A stretch of 64,000 nt of DNA from CAVRCA01 sp965218045. GTDB taxonomy: Bacteria > Pseudomonadota > Alphaproteobacteria > Acetobacterales > Acetobacteraceae. Shown here one piece after another: positions 50,733 through 59,049 of this stretch (positions within the stretch are counted from its first letter, which is position 1; each line of letters begins with the position of its first letter). The position numbers were made by a program, and so were the translations under genes. The stretch covers positions 124,001 to 188,000 of the forward strand of contig CBDCJX010000009.1 in assembly GCA_965218045.1 (NCBI GenBank). Direction: 5' to 3'. The notes beneath the pieces are model-generated. The model saw only the letters and a list, made by a program, of their open reading frames with translations, did not search any database and was not told the DNA's origin.

Positions 50733-51200
50733 TCAGCCCCTCTTGTTCTTCGGGTTCATCGCGGCGAGATCGAGTTTCTGTGGCGCCTGGCCGTCATGCG
50801 GGTGCTGGTCGTCGCCATAGACGTAGAGGTGCTTCATCTGCCGCCGTTGCAGCGGCCCACGGGAGATCATCCGCTCGACGGCCTTCTCGACCACGCGCTC
50901 AGGGTGCTTGCTGTCGAGGATCTGGCGGACGCTGCGCCCCTTGATCCCGCCGGGATAGCCGGTGTGATAGTAGAATATCGACTGCTCAGCCTTGTTGCCG
51001 GTGACCCGCACCTTGCGGGCATTGACCACCACGACGTTGTCGCCGCAATCGACATGCGGGGTGAATTGCGGTTTGTGCTTGCCGCGCAGCCGGGTGGCGA
51101 CCACGGCAGCGAGGCGGCCGAGCACCAGCCCCTCCGCATCGATCAGCACCCAGTCCTTGCGCACCTCCGCAGGCTTCAGCGAGAGGGTGGTTTTCAGCAT
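50733..51200 (-). CDS. rplM: 50S ribosomal protein L13
   Basis: A 155-residue ribosomal protein L13. Family blocks are KDWVLIDAEGLVLGRLA, NVVVVNARKVRVTGNKA and FYYHTGYPGGIKGRSV, with the C-terminal YGDDQHPHDGQAPQKLDL. It begins at ATG 51200 and precedes rpsI by 4 bases. The likely promoter is 28 bases upstream. In E. coli this operon is regulated by L13 binding; no such leader can be shown here. Confidence 0.97.
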   Translation of the reverse strand: MLKTTLSLKPAEVRKDWVLIDAEGLVLGRLAAVVATRLRGKHKPQFTPHVDCGDNVVVVNARKVRVTGNKAEQSIFYYHTGYPGGIKGRSVRQILDSKHPERVVEKAVERMISRGPLQRRQMKHLYVYGDDQHPHDGQAPQKLDLAAMNPKNKRG

Positions 51201-51227
51201 CGCCGCATCCTTCGCAACAAGCGCCGG

Positions 51228-51256
51228 CTTATCGGCAAAACTGCTGGCGGCGTCAA
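51228..51256 (-). promoter_or_regulatory. Candidate rplM-rpsI promoter
   Basis: On the minus strand TTGACG (51251-51256) and GATAAG (51228-51233) are 17 bases apart. They lie about 30 bases before the rplM start, a suitable place for the ribosomal-protein promoter in a high-GC organism. No start-site data exist, so this is a match to a pattern only. Confidence 0.45.
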
Positions 51257-51324
51257 GCTTTCGGGCGTGTGGTAGCGCTTTACCACAGACTCGGCACCCC
51301 GTCCGACGCGCGCCGCACTCCCCC

Positions 51325-52539
51325 TCATGCGACCTGCAATCGTCGCGAGCGCGGCGACGGCGCGGGCGGGAAGGCCAGCGCGATCCCGGCAGCCCCCAAA
51401 CCGATGCTGAAGGAGACGATATAGAGCCAGGCGTAGCTGCCGAACCGGTCGAAGATCCAGCCGCCGAGCGCGGGGCCGAGCGCCATGCCGAGACTGGAGA
51501 TCATGGTCGCGGCACCGAACACGGTACCCATGATGCGCGGCCCGAAATACTCCCGCGCCAGCACGGCGTAGAGCGGCATCACGCCACCGTAAGCAAGGCC
51601 GAACACCACCGCGACCGAGTAGAACTCGCCGAGGCCGCGCGCGAAAAAGTAGCCCCCGGCGGCAAACGCCTGCACCAGCAGGCCCGCGACCAGCACCGGC
51701 TTGGCGCCGAACCGGTCGCCGAGCACCCCGAACAGCAGTCGCCCGCCGAGGCCCGAGAGGCCCTCCACACTGTAGATCGTCACGGCGGTCATCGCCGGCA
51801 AGCCGCAGGTGATGGCGTAGCTCACGGTATGGAAGATCGGTCCGGAGTGCATGGCGCAACAGCCGAAGAAGGTCGCCGCGAGCACAATGAACTGGCGCGA
51901 GCGGAATGCCTCGGCGGCGGAGAGGATGGGCCCGGTCGTCCCGGCGAGAGCGGGCGCCGGGGTGGCCAGAGCGGCGGCGGGCGGGCGGCGCACCAGCAAA
52001 GCGGCCGGGATCAGCAGGCACCACGCGATGACGCCGATGGTCATCTGCGCGGTGCGCCAGTCATAGGCCGAGATCAGCCAGCGGGCGAAGGGCGAGACGG
52101 TCATCGGCGCCACCCCCATACCGGCCGAGACCAGCGAGACGGCGATGCTGCGATGGGCGATGAACCAGGAACTCACCAGCGCCATCATCGGCGCGAAGAA
52201 GGCCCCCGCCGCGAGGCCCATGAGAACGCCATAGACCAGGCGGAACTCCATCAGGCTCGTCGCCCGGCTGGCGAGCGTCAGCCCGAGCCCGAGCAGCACC
52301 GCGCCGGCCAGCGCGACCACCCTTGTGCCGATCCGGTCGCTCAACGCGCCCCAGCCGAACCCGGCGGCGCCCATGACGAGGAAATTGAGAGTCATGGCGC
52401 TGGAGATGCCGGCGTGGCTCCAGCCCGTCGCCTCGCTGATCGGCTGGAGGAACACCGCGAGCGAGAACATCGAGCCCATGCCGACGCAGGTCATCAGCGC
52501 GCCGGCCGCGACAATCACCCATCCGTAGCGCTGCTGCAT
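51325..52539 (-). CDS. MFS transporter, OFA (oxalate/formate antiporter-like) family
   Basis: A 404-residue carrier with 12 membrane segments. The start YGWVIVAAGALMTCVGMGSMFSLAVFL and the middle repeat match monocarboxylate-type MFS proteins: GWGALSDRIGTRVV in the first half and LFGVLGDRFGAKPVLV in the second are the TM2-3 and TM8-9 motifs. The substrate is probably an organic acid; it cannot be fixed from sequence. It is divergent from the dehydratase gene with a 149-base gap, which suggests shared regulation. Confidence 0.85.
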   Translation of the reverse strand: MQQRYGWVIVAAGALMTCVGMGSMFSLAVFLQPISEATGWSHAGISSAMTLNFLVMGAAGFGWGALSDRIGTRVVALAGAVLLGLGLTLASRATSLMEFRLVYGVLMGLAAGAFFAPMMALVSSWFIAHRSIAVSLVSAGMGVAPMTVSPFARWLISAYDWRTAQMTIGVIAWCLLIPAALLVRRPPAAALATPAPALAGTTGPILSAAEAFRSRQFIVLAATFFGCCAMHSGPIFHTVSYAITCGLPAMTAVTIYSVEGLSGLGGRLLFGVLGDRFGAKPVLVAGLLVQAFAAGGYFFARGLGEFYSVAVVFGLAYGGVMPLYAVLAREYFGPRIMGTVFGAATMISSLGMALGPALGGWIFDRFGSYAWLYIVSFSIGLGAAGIALAFPPAPSPRSRRLQVA

Positions 52540-52688
52540 CCCGCTTCCTCGTGCTGGTCCGAAACTTCTCGGGTTCGTTCAGTGCCTCGCCGGAATGGCG
52601 CTTCGGCTGTGTCAGTAGAGCGGAATTGTCGAGGCTCGAACCCGCTCGGGCAATAGGGAAACGTTCGCGATCGGGATACTGTGGCGGC

Positions 52689-54380
52689 ATGACCCAGGAC
52701 ACCAAGCGCGGGCTCGCGCGCAACACGGCCAACTATGGCGATCGCGATTTCTCGCTCTACTTGCGCCGATCCTTCGCCAAGTCGATGGGCTACTCGCAGG
52801 CCATGCTGGACCGGCCGGTGGTCGGCATCGTCGACACCGGCTCGGACTACAACAATTGCCACCGCACCGTCCCCGAGCTGATCGAGGCGATCAAGCGCGG
52901 GGTGCTGGCCGCCGGCGGGCTGCCGCTGGCGTTCCCCACCGTGTCGTTGTGCGAGCCGTCGCTGTTCCCGACCTCGATGCACTACCGCAACCTGGCCGCG
53001 CTCGACACCGAGGCGATGCTGACCGCACAGCCGATGGACGCGGCGGTGCTGGTCGGCGGCTGCGACAAGACGGTGCCGGCGCAGCTCATGGCCGCCGCCT
53101 CGGCCGACATCCCCTGCGTGCAGCTGGTCACCGGCCCGATGCTGGCGACCCCGTTCCAGGGCGAGCGGCTGTCCGCCTGCACCGATTGCCGCCGCTACTG
53201 GGCGCGCTATCGGGCGGGCGACGTGTCGGAGGCGCGGATCGGCGAGATTGAGGGGCGGCTCGCTACCACCGCCGGCACCTGCGGGGTGATGGGCACCGCG
53301 AGCACCATGGCGTGTCTGACCGAGGCGCTTGGGATGATGCCGCTCGGCCACGGCTCGATCCCGGCGGTGCACGCCGACCGGCTGCGCGCCGCCGAGGAGG
53401 CGGGAACCTTGGCGATGCAGCTGGTCGCGGCGCCGATCCGCCCCTCGGAGGTCATCACCGCGCAGTCGGTGGAGAACGCACTGCGGGTGCTGCTTGCCCT
53501 CGGCGGCTCGACCAACGCGCTGATCCACCTCACGGCGATCGCCGGGCGGCGCGGCATCCGCGTCGATCTCGAACGGCTCAATGCGTTAAGCGACGAAACC
53601 CCGGTGCTGGTCGACCTCAAGCCGACCGGCGATGGCTACATGGAGGATTTCCACGCTGCCGGCGGCGTGCCCGCGCTGCTGTGGGAGCTGCGCGAACTGC
53701 TGCACCTCGACACGCGCGACGTCACCGGTGCGACATTGGGCCAGCGGCTGGCCGAGCCGGCGTTCGTCGATCGCCGCTTCATCCGCACTCGCGCGCAGCC
53801 GGTCTCGCCGGTGGGCGGGATCGTGGCGGTGTTCGGCGGCCTTGCCCCGCGCGGCGCGATCGTCAAGCGCAGCGCCGCCACGGAAGCGCTGTTCGAGACC
53901 GAGGCGCGTGCGGTGGTGTTCGACGGGCTGGAGGATTTAGCGGCGCGGATCGACGACCCGGCACTCGACGTGTCCGCCGAGGACGTGCTGGTGCTGAAGA
54001 ACGCCGGCCCGCTGACCCCGGCGGGGATGCCGGAGGCGGGCTACCTGCCTATCCCGCAAAAGCTGGCGCGTGCCGGGGTGAAGGACATGGTGCGGATCAG
54101 CGACTGTCGCATGTCCGGCACCGCGTTCGGCACCATCGTCTTGCACGTCACGCCGGAAGCGGCGGCGGGCGGCCCGCTTGCGTTGGCGGAGAGCGGCGAC
54201 CGCATCCGCCTGTCGATCGAGGAGCGGCGGCTCGACCTGCTGGTGCCCGACGCCGAGCTCGCCCGCCGCCGCGAAGGCTGGCGCCCGCCGGCGACACCCA
54301 CGCGCGGCTGGGACCGCTTGGTCGCCGAGCAGGTGCTGCAGGCTGATGAGGGCTGCGACCTGGCCGTGCTGCGGCCGTAA
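52689..54380 (+). CDS. IlvD/Edd family sugar-acid or dihydroxy-acid dehydratase
   Basis: A 563-residue iron-sulfur dehydratase. Cluster cysteines are expected in NNCHRT, GGCDKTVPAQ and TAGTCGVMGTA. VVGIVDTGSDYNNCH and VTAQSVENALRVLLALGGSTNALIHL are typical. The motif SMGYSQAMLDRPVVGI after an F-A-K start places it with sugar-acid dehydratases (L-arabinonate/D-xylonate type) rather than with classical IlvD of branched-chain amino acid synthesis, but either is possible. It starts at ATG 52689 and is divergent from a monocarboxylate-type carrier, and an SMP-30-type lactonase gene lies 4.7 kb on. The stop touches an IS remnant. Confidence 0.87.
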   Translation: MTQDTKRGLARNTANYGDRDFSLYLRRSFAKSMGYSQAMLDRPVVGIVDTGSDYNNCHRTVPELIEAIKRGVLAAGGLPLAFPTVSLCEPSLFPTSMHYRNLAALDTEAMLTAQPMDAAVLVGGCDKTVPAQLMAAASADIPCVQLVTGPMLATPFQGERLSACTDCRRYWARYRAGDVSEARIGEIEGRLATTAGTCGVMGTASTMACLTEALGMMPLGHGSIPAVHADRLRAAEEAGTLAMQLVAAPIRPSEVITAQSVENALRVLLALGGSTNALIHLTAIAGRRGIRVDLERLNALSDETPVLVDLKPTGDGYMEDFHAAGGVPALLWELRELLHLDTRDVTGATLGQRLAEPAFVDRRFIRTRAQPVSPVGGIVAVFGGLAPRGAIVKRSAATEALFETEARAVVFDGLEDLAARIDDPALDVSAEDVLVLKNAGPLTPAGMPEAGYLPIPQKLARAGVKDMVRISDCRMSGTAFGTIVLHVTPEAAAGGPLALAESGDRIRLSIEERRLDLLVPDAELARRREGWRPPATPTRGWDRLVAEQVLQADEGCDLAVLRP

Positions 54381-54384
54381 CCGG

Positions 54385-55010
54385 GGCCCGCTGCCGTGCC
54401 CAGCAGGCGGCGGCATCGGTTCAACCAGCCGATGGTTCTCTCGACGATCCGGCGCGCTTGTGCAGCACAACGAATTTTCCGGCTTCGGAGGTGCCGCTTC
54501 TGACCATTGACCCTTTTGCCCGCATCGAAACCCGCCGGGTCGATCGAGCGCCCCCTCTTTCTGTGCTCTTGACGCTCTGGCTATCGATGATGCCGACCGT
54601 TGGGCTCGCCTGTTGGTCGGCCATTTCCCGGCATTTCACGCAAAGCGCATGATGGATGCGCGTCAGCGTGCCGTCGTAGTCCCAACGGTGGAAGTAGTCG
54701 TCGACTGTGCTGCGCGGCGGCAGGTCCTTGGAAAGCTGCGCCCACTGACACCCGTGCCGAGGATATACATCAGCCCGTTAACCACCGCTCGCTCGTCCAC
54801 CGTCCGCTCGTTGCCGCCCCGCTTGGCCGGCGGCATCAGCGGCCCGATCAGCGCCCATTTCTTCGTCCGTTAGATCGCTCGGGTAGCGAAGCTTGCTGCG
54901 GTCGTAGCGACCGCGGTTCTCGTTCGTTCAGATCTGGCCGCTCGCTCCGACTCAGCGACCACAAGGGAATCACACACGACTCTGAAGACTCAACCTGTTC
55001 CCGGATGGAC
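54385..55010 (-). mobile_element. Decayed IS5-family insertion sequence
   Basis: The ~630-base gap between the dehydratase stop and the GGDEF/EAL stop holds no intact gene. Its minus strand encodes recognisable pieces of an IS5-family transposase. The right boundary abuts the GGDEF/EAL stop at 55018 and the left lies against the dehydratase end. I found no terminal inverted repeats or target duplication, so the ends are approximate; the left end has probably been deleted. Confidence 0.8.
54409..54945 (-). pseudogene. Broken IS5-family transposase
   Basis: Read from 54945 downward, the segments are RYDRSKLRYPSDLTDEE (N-terminal signature), a tract that in a shifted frame gives PPAKRGG and VVNGLMYILGTG, then ASPTVGIIDSQSVKSTERGG, GKFVVLHKRA and IVERTIGWLNRCRRL. 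There is an extra base near 54858-54860 and a missing base near 54750, and about 90 codons of the catalytic DDE core are gone between the SQSVK block and GKFVV. The gene cannot make an active transposase. Confidence 0.85.
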
Positions 55011-55017
55011 ACTTAGC

Positions 55018-57453
55018 CTAAGCGGCTTGCAGTATCTCCGGTTTCTCGACGCGTGCTTCCCGGGCGTCGCTATGTCGCACGAGCAGGCCCGGGATTTCGC
55101 AGGCCGGCCTCGGTTTGCTGAACAGGTAGCCTTGGACTTCGCCGCAGCCTTCGGCACGCAGGGCGGCGAACTGCCCTTCGGTTTCCACACCTTCGGCGTT
55201 CACCGCCATTCCGAGCGAGCGGCCGAGGCTCACGACGGCGCGCACGATGGCCGCGCTATCCTTCTGTTCGCCCAACTCACGCACGAAGGACTGGTCGATC
55301 TTGATCTTGTCGAACGGGAAACGTCGGAGATAGCTCAGCGAGGAATAGCCGGTGCCGAAATCATCCATCGCGATCCGCACACCGATCGCGCGCAACTCGT
55401 GCAGCACTCCGAGCACGGAGGCATCGTTGCCCAGCAGCAAACTCTCCGTCACCTCCAGTTCCAGCCGTTTCGGATCGAGCCCGGTATCGCACAGGCTCTG
55501 CGCCACTTCGCGGGCCAGTGCGCTGTTGCGGAACTGGGCGGGGGACAGGTTGACCGCCACCTTCAGGTCACCGGGCCAGGAAGCCACGTCGGCGCAGGCC
55601 CGATGCAGCACCCAGGCGCCGATCTGCCCGATCAGGCCGATTTCCTCGGCAAGCGGGATGAAGTCCGCCGGCGAGACCATGCCGCGCTCGGGGTGACGCC
55701 AGCGCAGCAGCGCCTCGAAGCCGCTGATCGCGCCTTGCGACGCCTCGACCAGCGGCTGGTAGAACACCTCCAGCTGGTTGTTGGCGAGCGCGCCCCGCAG
55801 GTCGATCTCCAGCAGCCGCCTGGCCTGCATGAGGGTGTCCATCTCCGTCTCGAAGAAGGCCCAGGTGCCACGCCCGTCGGACTTCGCTCGGTACAGCGCC
55901 AGGTCGGCGCTCTTCAGCATCGTGTCCGCCCCGTCCAGGCCGTCGCTTGCCAGGGCGATGCCGACGCTCGCGCCGATGACGATGCGATGCCCTTCGACCT
56001 CGAACGGTTCCGCCAGAATCTCGACCAGGCGCCGGGCGAGAGCGGTTGCGTCCATCGGCTGGGACGCATCCTCCTGCACGATCGCGAACTCGTCACCCCC
56101 GAGGCGCGCGACGAGGTCGGTCTCGCGTAGGCAACTCTTCAGACGGTCGGCCACGGCGCGCAGCAAGGTGTCACCGACCGGGTGGCCAAGCGTGTCGTTC
56201 ACGGCCTTGAAACGGTCGAGGTCCAGACACAGCACCGCCGGCCCGTTGCTGCGCCGCGCACGGGCCAGCGCACGATGCAGGTGCTCGCGGAACAGCACGC
56301 GATTAGGCAGGCCAGTCAGCGCGTCATGGTGCGCCATGTGGGCGAGCCTCGCCTGGCCGCGACGCTGCTCGGTGACATCCTCGTAGGTCGCGACCCAGCC
56401 GCCGCCGTCCACCAGACGGTGGGTAACCGCGATCACGCGCCCGTCGGGCAGGTCGCGGGAGAAATTCGCCTCCTCGCCCTGCCGCGCGCCAAGCAGGTCC
56501 CCCAGTCCCTCGCTTGCGAACATCTCCGCCGGGGTCGCACCCGCCTCGGGGGCGCCGAACATCGCGCCGAAGCGCAGATTGGCGACGAGCAAGCGGCCGT
56601 CGGTGTCGAACATGCACAGACCCTGGCTCATGTTGGACAGCGCCGCGTCGAAGCGGGCGTGCTGGGCGGCGGTCTCCCCGGCATGGTTCGACGCCTGCTC
56701 TTCGAGCAGCCCGCGTATTCGCGCCATCGCGGCGGCGATGCTCGATTGCATGGTGGCGAGCGCGCCGAGCAACTGGCCGGTCTCGTCCCGGCGCTTGAAC
56801 TCGATGGTGTTGTCCAGCCGGCCGGCCGCGATTGCCTGGGCCACGCCCACCGCCTTGCGCAGGACAGGCACGATGGAGCGGGTCAACCACACGGTGATGG
56901 CGAGCGCCGCTAGCACCGCCAGCACGGTCGCGATCCAGGTCTCGCGCGCGGCGTGCTTCACCATGCTGCCCGCGTCCTGACGATACCGGTAGCCGTCGGC
57001 GGCGAACAGCTCCACGGCGGTGTCGAACTCGAGCCGGGCGGTGGCGAGGATGGCAAGGAGTTCCGCCCGATCCGCCTGCGGTGCGGACTTCGCCAACGCG
57101 TCGAGCATGGCCGCCAGCCGGGCGCTTGAAGCGCGCGCCGGTTCCGACATGGCGCGTCGGCGGGCAACCTGCAGGTTTCCGGCGATATCGGGCAGTTCGC
57201 CGGCCAGCGCTTCGCGGGCGTCGAAATCCTCGGGTGAACGGGCCGGGGCGGTGACGTTGCGTTGCTCCGCTTCCGCGCGCGCCAGTCCGTTCTGCGCCGA
57301 ACGCAGATAGCTCATTGCCAGGAAGGCGTCGTCGTAGAGGCGCATGGTGACCAGGCCGAGATTGCGCTGCGCCTCGCGGGCGTAGCCACCCATCAGCGCC
57401 GTAAGCACGGTCAACGCAAAACAGCCAGCTAAAATCTTTGAGCGAATGGTCAT
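55018..57453 (-). CDS. Membrane GGDEF/EAL cyclic-di-GMP protein
   Basis: An 811-residue signalling protein. Domain order: TM at about 5-22, a periplasmic sensor of ~150 residues, TM at about 173-195, a HAMP linker (190-243), a PAS-like domain (about 266-364, with FDTDGRLLVANLRF), a diguanylate cyclase GGDEF domain (452-456 GGDEF intact) and a phosphodiesterase domain with EAL at 580-582, the DDFGTGYSSLSYL loop and QGYLFSKP. Both catalytic motifs are complete, so either activity or a regulated balance is possible. The gene starts at ATG 57453 and ends against an IS remnant; the sensor is unlike any I know. Confidence 0.92.
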   Translation of the reverse strand: MTIRSKILAGCFALTVLTALMGGYAREAQRNLGLVTMRLYDDAFLAMSYLRSAQNGLARAEAEQRNVTAPARSPEDFDAREALAGELPDIAGNLQVARRRAMSEPARASSARLAAMLDALAKSAPQADRAELLAILATARLEFDTAVELFAADGYRYRQDAGSMVKHAARETWIATVLAVLAALAITVWLTRSIVPVLRKAVGVAQAIAAGRLDNTIEFKRRDETGQLLGALATMQSSIAAAMARIRGLLEEQASNHAGETAAQHARFDAALSNMSQGLCMFDTDGRLLVANLRFGAMFGAPEAGATPAEMFASEGLGDLLGARQGEEANFSRDLPDGRVIAVTHRLVDGGGWVATYEDVTEQRRGQARLAHMAHHDALTGLPNRVLFREHLHRALARARRSNGPAVLCLDLDRFKAVNDTLGHPVGDTLLRAVADRLKSCLRETDLVARLGGDEFAIVQEDASQPMDATALARRLVEILAEPFEVEGHRIVIGASVGIALASDGLDGADTMLKSADLALYRAKSDGRGTWAFFETEMDTLMQARRLLEIDLRGALANNQLEVFYQPLVEASQGAISGFEALLRWRHPERGMVSPADFIPLAEEIGLIGQIGAWVLHRACADVASWPGDLKVAVNLSPAQFRNSALAREVAQSLCDTGLDPKRLELEVTESLLLGNDASVLGVLHELRAIGVRIAMDDFGTGYSSLSYLRRFPFDKIKIDQSFVRELGEQKDSAAIVRAVVSLGRSLGMAVNAEGVETEGQFAALRAEGCGEVQGYLFSKPRPACEIPGLLVRHSDAREARVEKPEILQAA

Positions 57454-57508
57454 GCAGCCATACTGGCCGGGGTTGGTTATCGCATCATGAATGGAGCGCG
57501 CTTTCGCT

Positions 57509-57886
57509 TTATTGGACGTGCACGCTCATTCGCATCCTGGGATGCACGCCACACGTCACCTCGAAAGTGCCCGCGTTTGGAAACGCGACATCCAGTGTCT
57601 CGCCAGGGCCTTGCAAGGGTGAATCGATCTCCAAGCCCGGCCCTTCGGTCTGAATCTGATGCGGGAACTCGTCCGCATTGGTGAAGCGCACGGTGCTGCC
57701 ACGGGGGATCGTGATCTCTCGGACGGCGAAAGCGCGCTTCTTCTGTACGATCTCGACCACATTCGCGGCGAATGCCATCCAGGGGAGATCGACGGCGCCG
57801 ACCAGTGCGAGCACGGCCAGCGCGGCGGTGCTCCGGTGAAACAGACGCCGGCTTGGTAATTGCCGGCTCGATGATCTACTGGGCAT
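57509..57886 (-). CDS. Exported cupredoxin (plastocyanin-like) protein
   Basis: A 125-residue secreted cupredoxin. The signal peptide (about 1-41) has basic residues then a hydrophobic stretch ending AFAA. The copper ligands are visible: H in ADEFPHQIQ, C in FEVTCGVHPRM, the following H, and M in RMRM, giving a type 1 copper set. The mature chain is ~85 residues, short for a plastocyanin and close to single-domain cupredoxins of oxidases. Its ATG at 57886 lies 11 bases inside the catalase-like gene's 3' end, so the two are co-translated. It could carry electrons to or from the catalase-like peroxidase, which is inference. Confidence 0.88.
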   Translation of the reverse strand: MPSRSSSRQLPSRRLFHRSTAALAVLALVGAVDLPWMAFAANVVEIVQKKRAFAVREITIPRGSTVRFTNADEFPHQIQTEGPGLEIDSPLQGPGETLDVAFPNAGTFEVTCGVHPRMRMSVHVQ

Positions 57887-58910
57887 CGAACCGGCGCTTG
57901 GCCGAGATGCGATACGCTTGGGTGCGGGCGGTCAGCATCGGGTCCGCGCTGGCGGCAATGCCGCCCACCAGGTTGGTCGGCACGAAGCTGAGCTCCTGCT
58001 GCCGCGCGTCGTCGTCCGGCACCACGGCACGCAGGCTGAGCGTGCCCAGTTCCACCACCGGCCGGTCCGAGGGCCAGGGCACGGACCCGTCGGTGACCGT
58101 GTCGCCCTCGCCGGCGAGCTGGACGACGAGACGGAAAGCAACGGGGCCGCGTCGCAACTGCTCGCCCAGCACCTCGGACAGGTAGCTCGGCGTACGCTTG
58201 GCGGCTTGTTCGGCGCTCAGGTGGGAGATGCCGGCCACGGGAATGAAGCGATAGCGGCCATACCGCGACACGCCGGCGGCGTTGGTGAAGTGAAACGCGT
58301 TGACGCCGAAGAACGTCTCGGTCCCATAGCTGGCCGGGGCGGGCTTGGGATCGTCGAGGAAGCTGCGCGCGGCAGGGTGGTCGGCCGCGAAGATCTTCAA
58401 CGCCGCCGGGTCGGTTACTGCCCGCAGGAAGGCCAGGAACTCGGTCGGAGTGCCGGCGGGAAAGCCGTTATAGGAGTGCGCCACGATGTCGGTGTCCTCG
58501 CCGTCCGGCAGGAGGAACTTGACCGCCAGGCCGCGTGGGCTGGACGCGGGATCGCCGTCCGGCAGGCCCGGCACGGCGGCAAAATTGGAGAAGCGGGCGA
58601 GCACGGGAACCGGCGCGCCGTGCAGGTGCGCGGCCCGACTGAGCGTGACGGCTTCGGCTGCCGGGGTGAAAACGCCCGCGCACAGCAAGCCCTTCGCGTG
58701 CACAGCGCGCTGCCCGGCATGCGGGCCGTTGAACATCTTGTCGAACGCGCCAACGATCTGAGCGGGGGTGCTCGACGCGCCGGTCTGCATGGCGGTTTGC
58801 GCCCGTGCGTCACAGGGAACCGCCAGCGCCGCCGCGAACAGCACGCTGCCAAGCGCCACGCGGCGCCCGAAGGCCGCGCGTTGATAGGCGTCTTGTATCC
58901 GTATCGGCAT
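57876..58910 (-). CDS. Exported catalase-family peroxidase
   Basis: A 344-residue small heme protein of the catalase-related SrpA-like group, with a signal peptide (RRVALGSVLFAAALAVPCDARA). The distal histidine is H71 in RAVHAKGLLCAG; the heme-pocket tract PVLARFSNFAAVPGLPDGD and LAVKFLLPDGEDTD follow; a tyrosine-containing tract RYGRYRFIPVAG sits where the proximal region is expected. These lack the C-terminal flavodoxin domain and have mostly organic peroxidase activity. It starts at ATG 58910; the longer frame is antisense extension. It overlaps the cupredoxin gene by 11 bases. Confidence 0.88.
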   Translation of the reverse strand: MPIRIQDAYQRAAFGRRVALGSVLFAAALAVPCDARAQTAMQTGASSTPAQIVGAFDKMFNGPHAGQRAVHAKGLLCAGVFTPAAEAVTLSRAAHLHGAPVPVLARFSNFAAVPGLPDGDPASSPRGLAVKFLLPDGEDTDIVAHSYNGFPAGTPTEFLAFLRAVTDPAALKIFAADHPAARSFLDDPKPAPASYGTETFFGVNAFHFTNAAGVSRYGRYRFIPVAGISHLSAEQAAKRTPSYLSEVLGEQLRRGPVAFRLVVQLAGEGDTVTDGSVPWPSDRPVVELGTLSLRAVVPDDDARQQELSFVPTNLVGGIAASADPMLTARTQAYRISAKRRFDAQ

Positions 58911-59049
58911 AGTGTACTGCTTCCCAAGAGCTGGCTCGGAGGGCTCGACGCGGCCGGGCGGTCGCGGGCCGCGAGTATGGGAAGCGAGCGTAAAGAAACT
59001 GCTGCCGCGCTCGGTGATGCGCCGGCGGATCGTGCGGGGAGCAACGCTG

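Noticed and set aside
49139..50944. A 601-codon plus-strand frame opposite argC and rpsI
   Set aside because: argC and rpsI on the other strand are certain; the frame is an antisense shadow.
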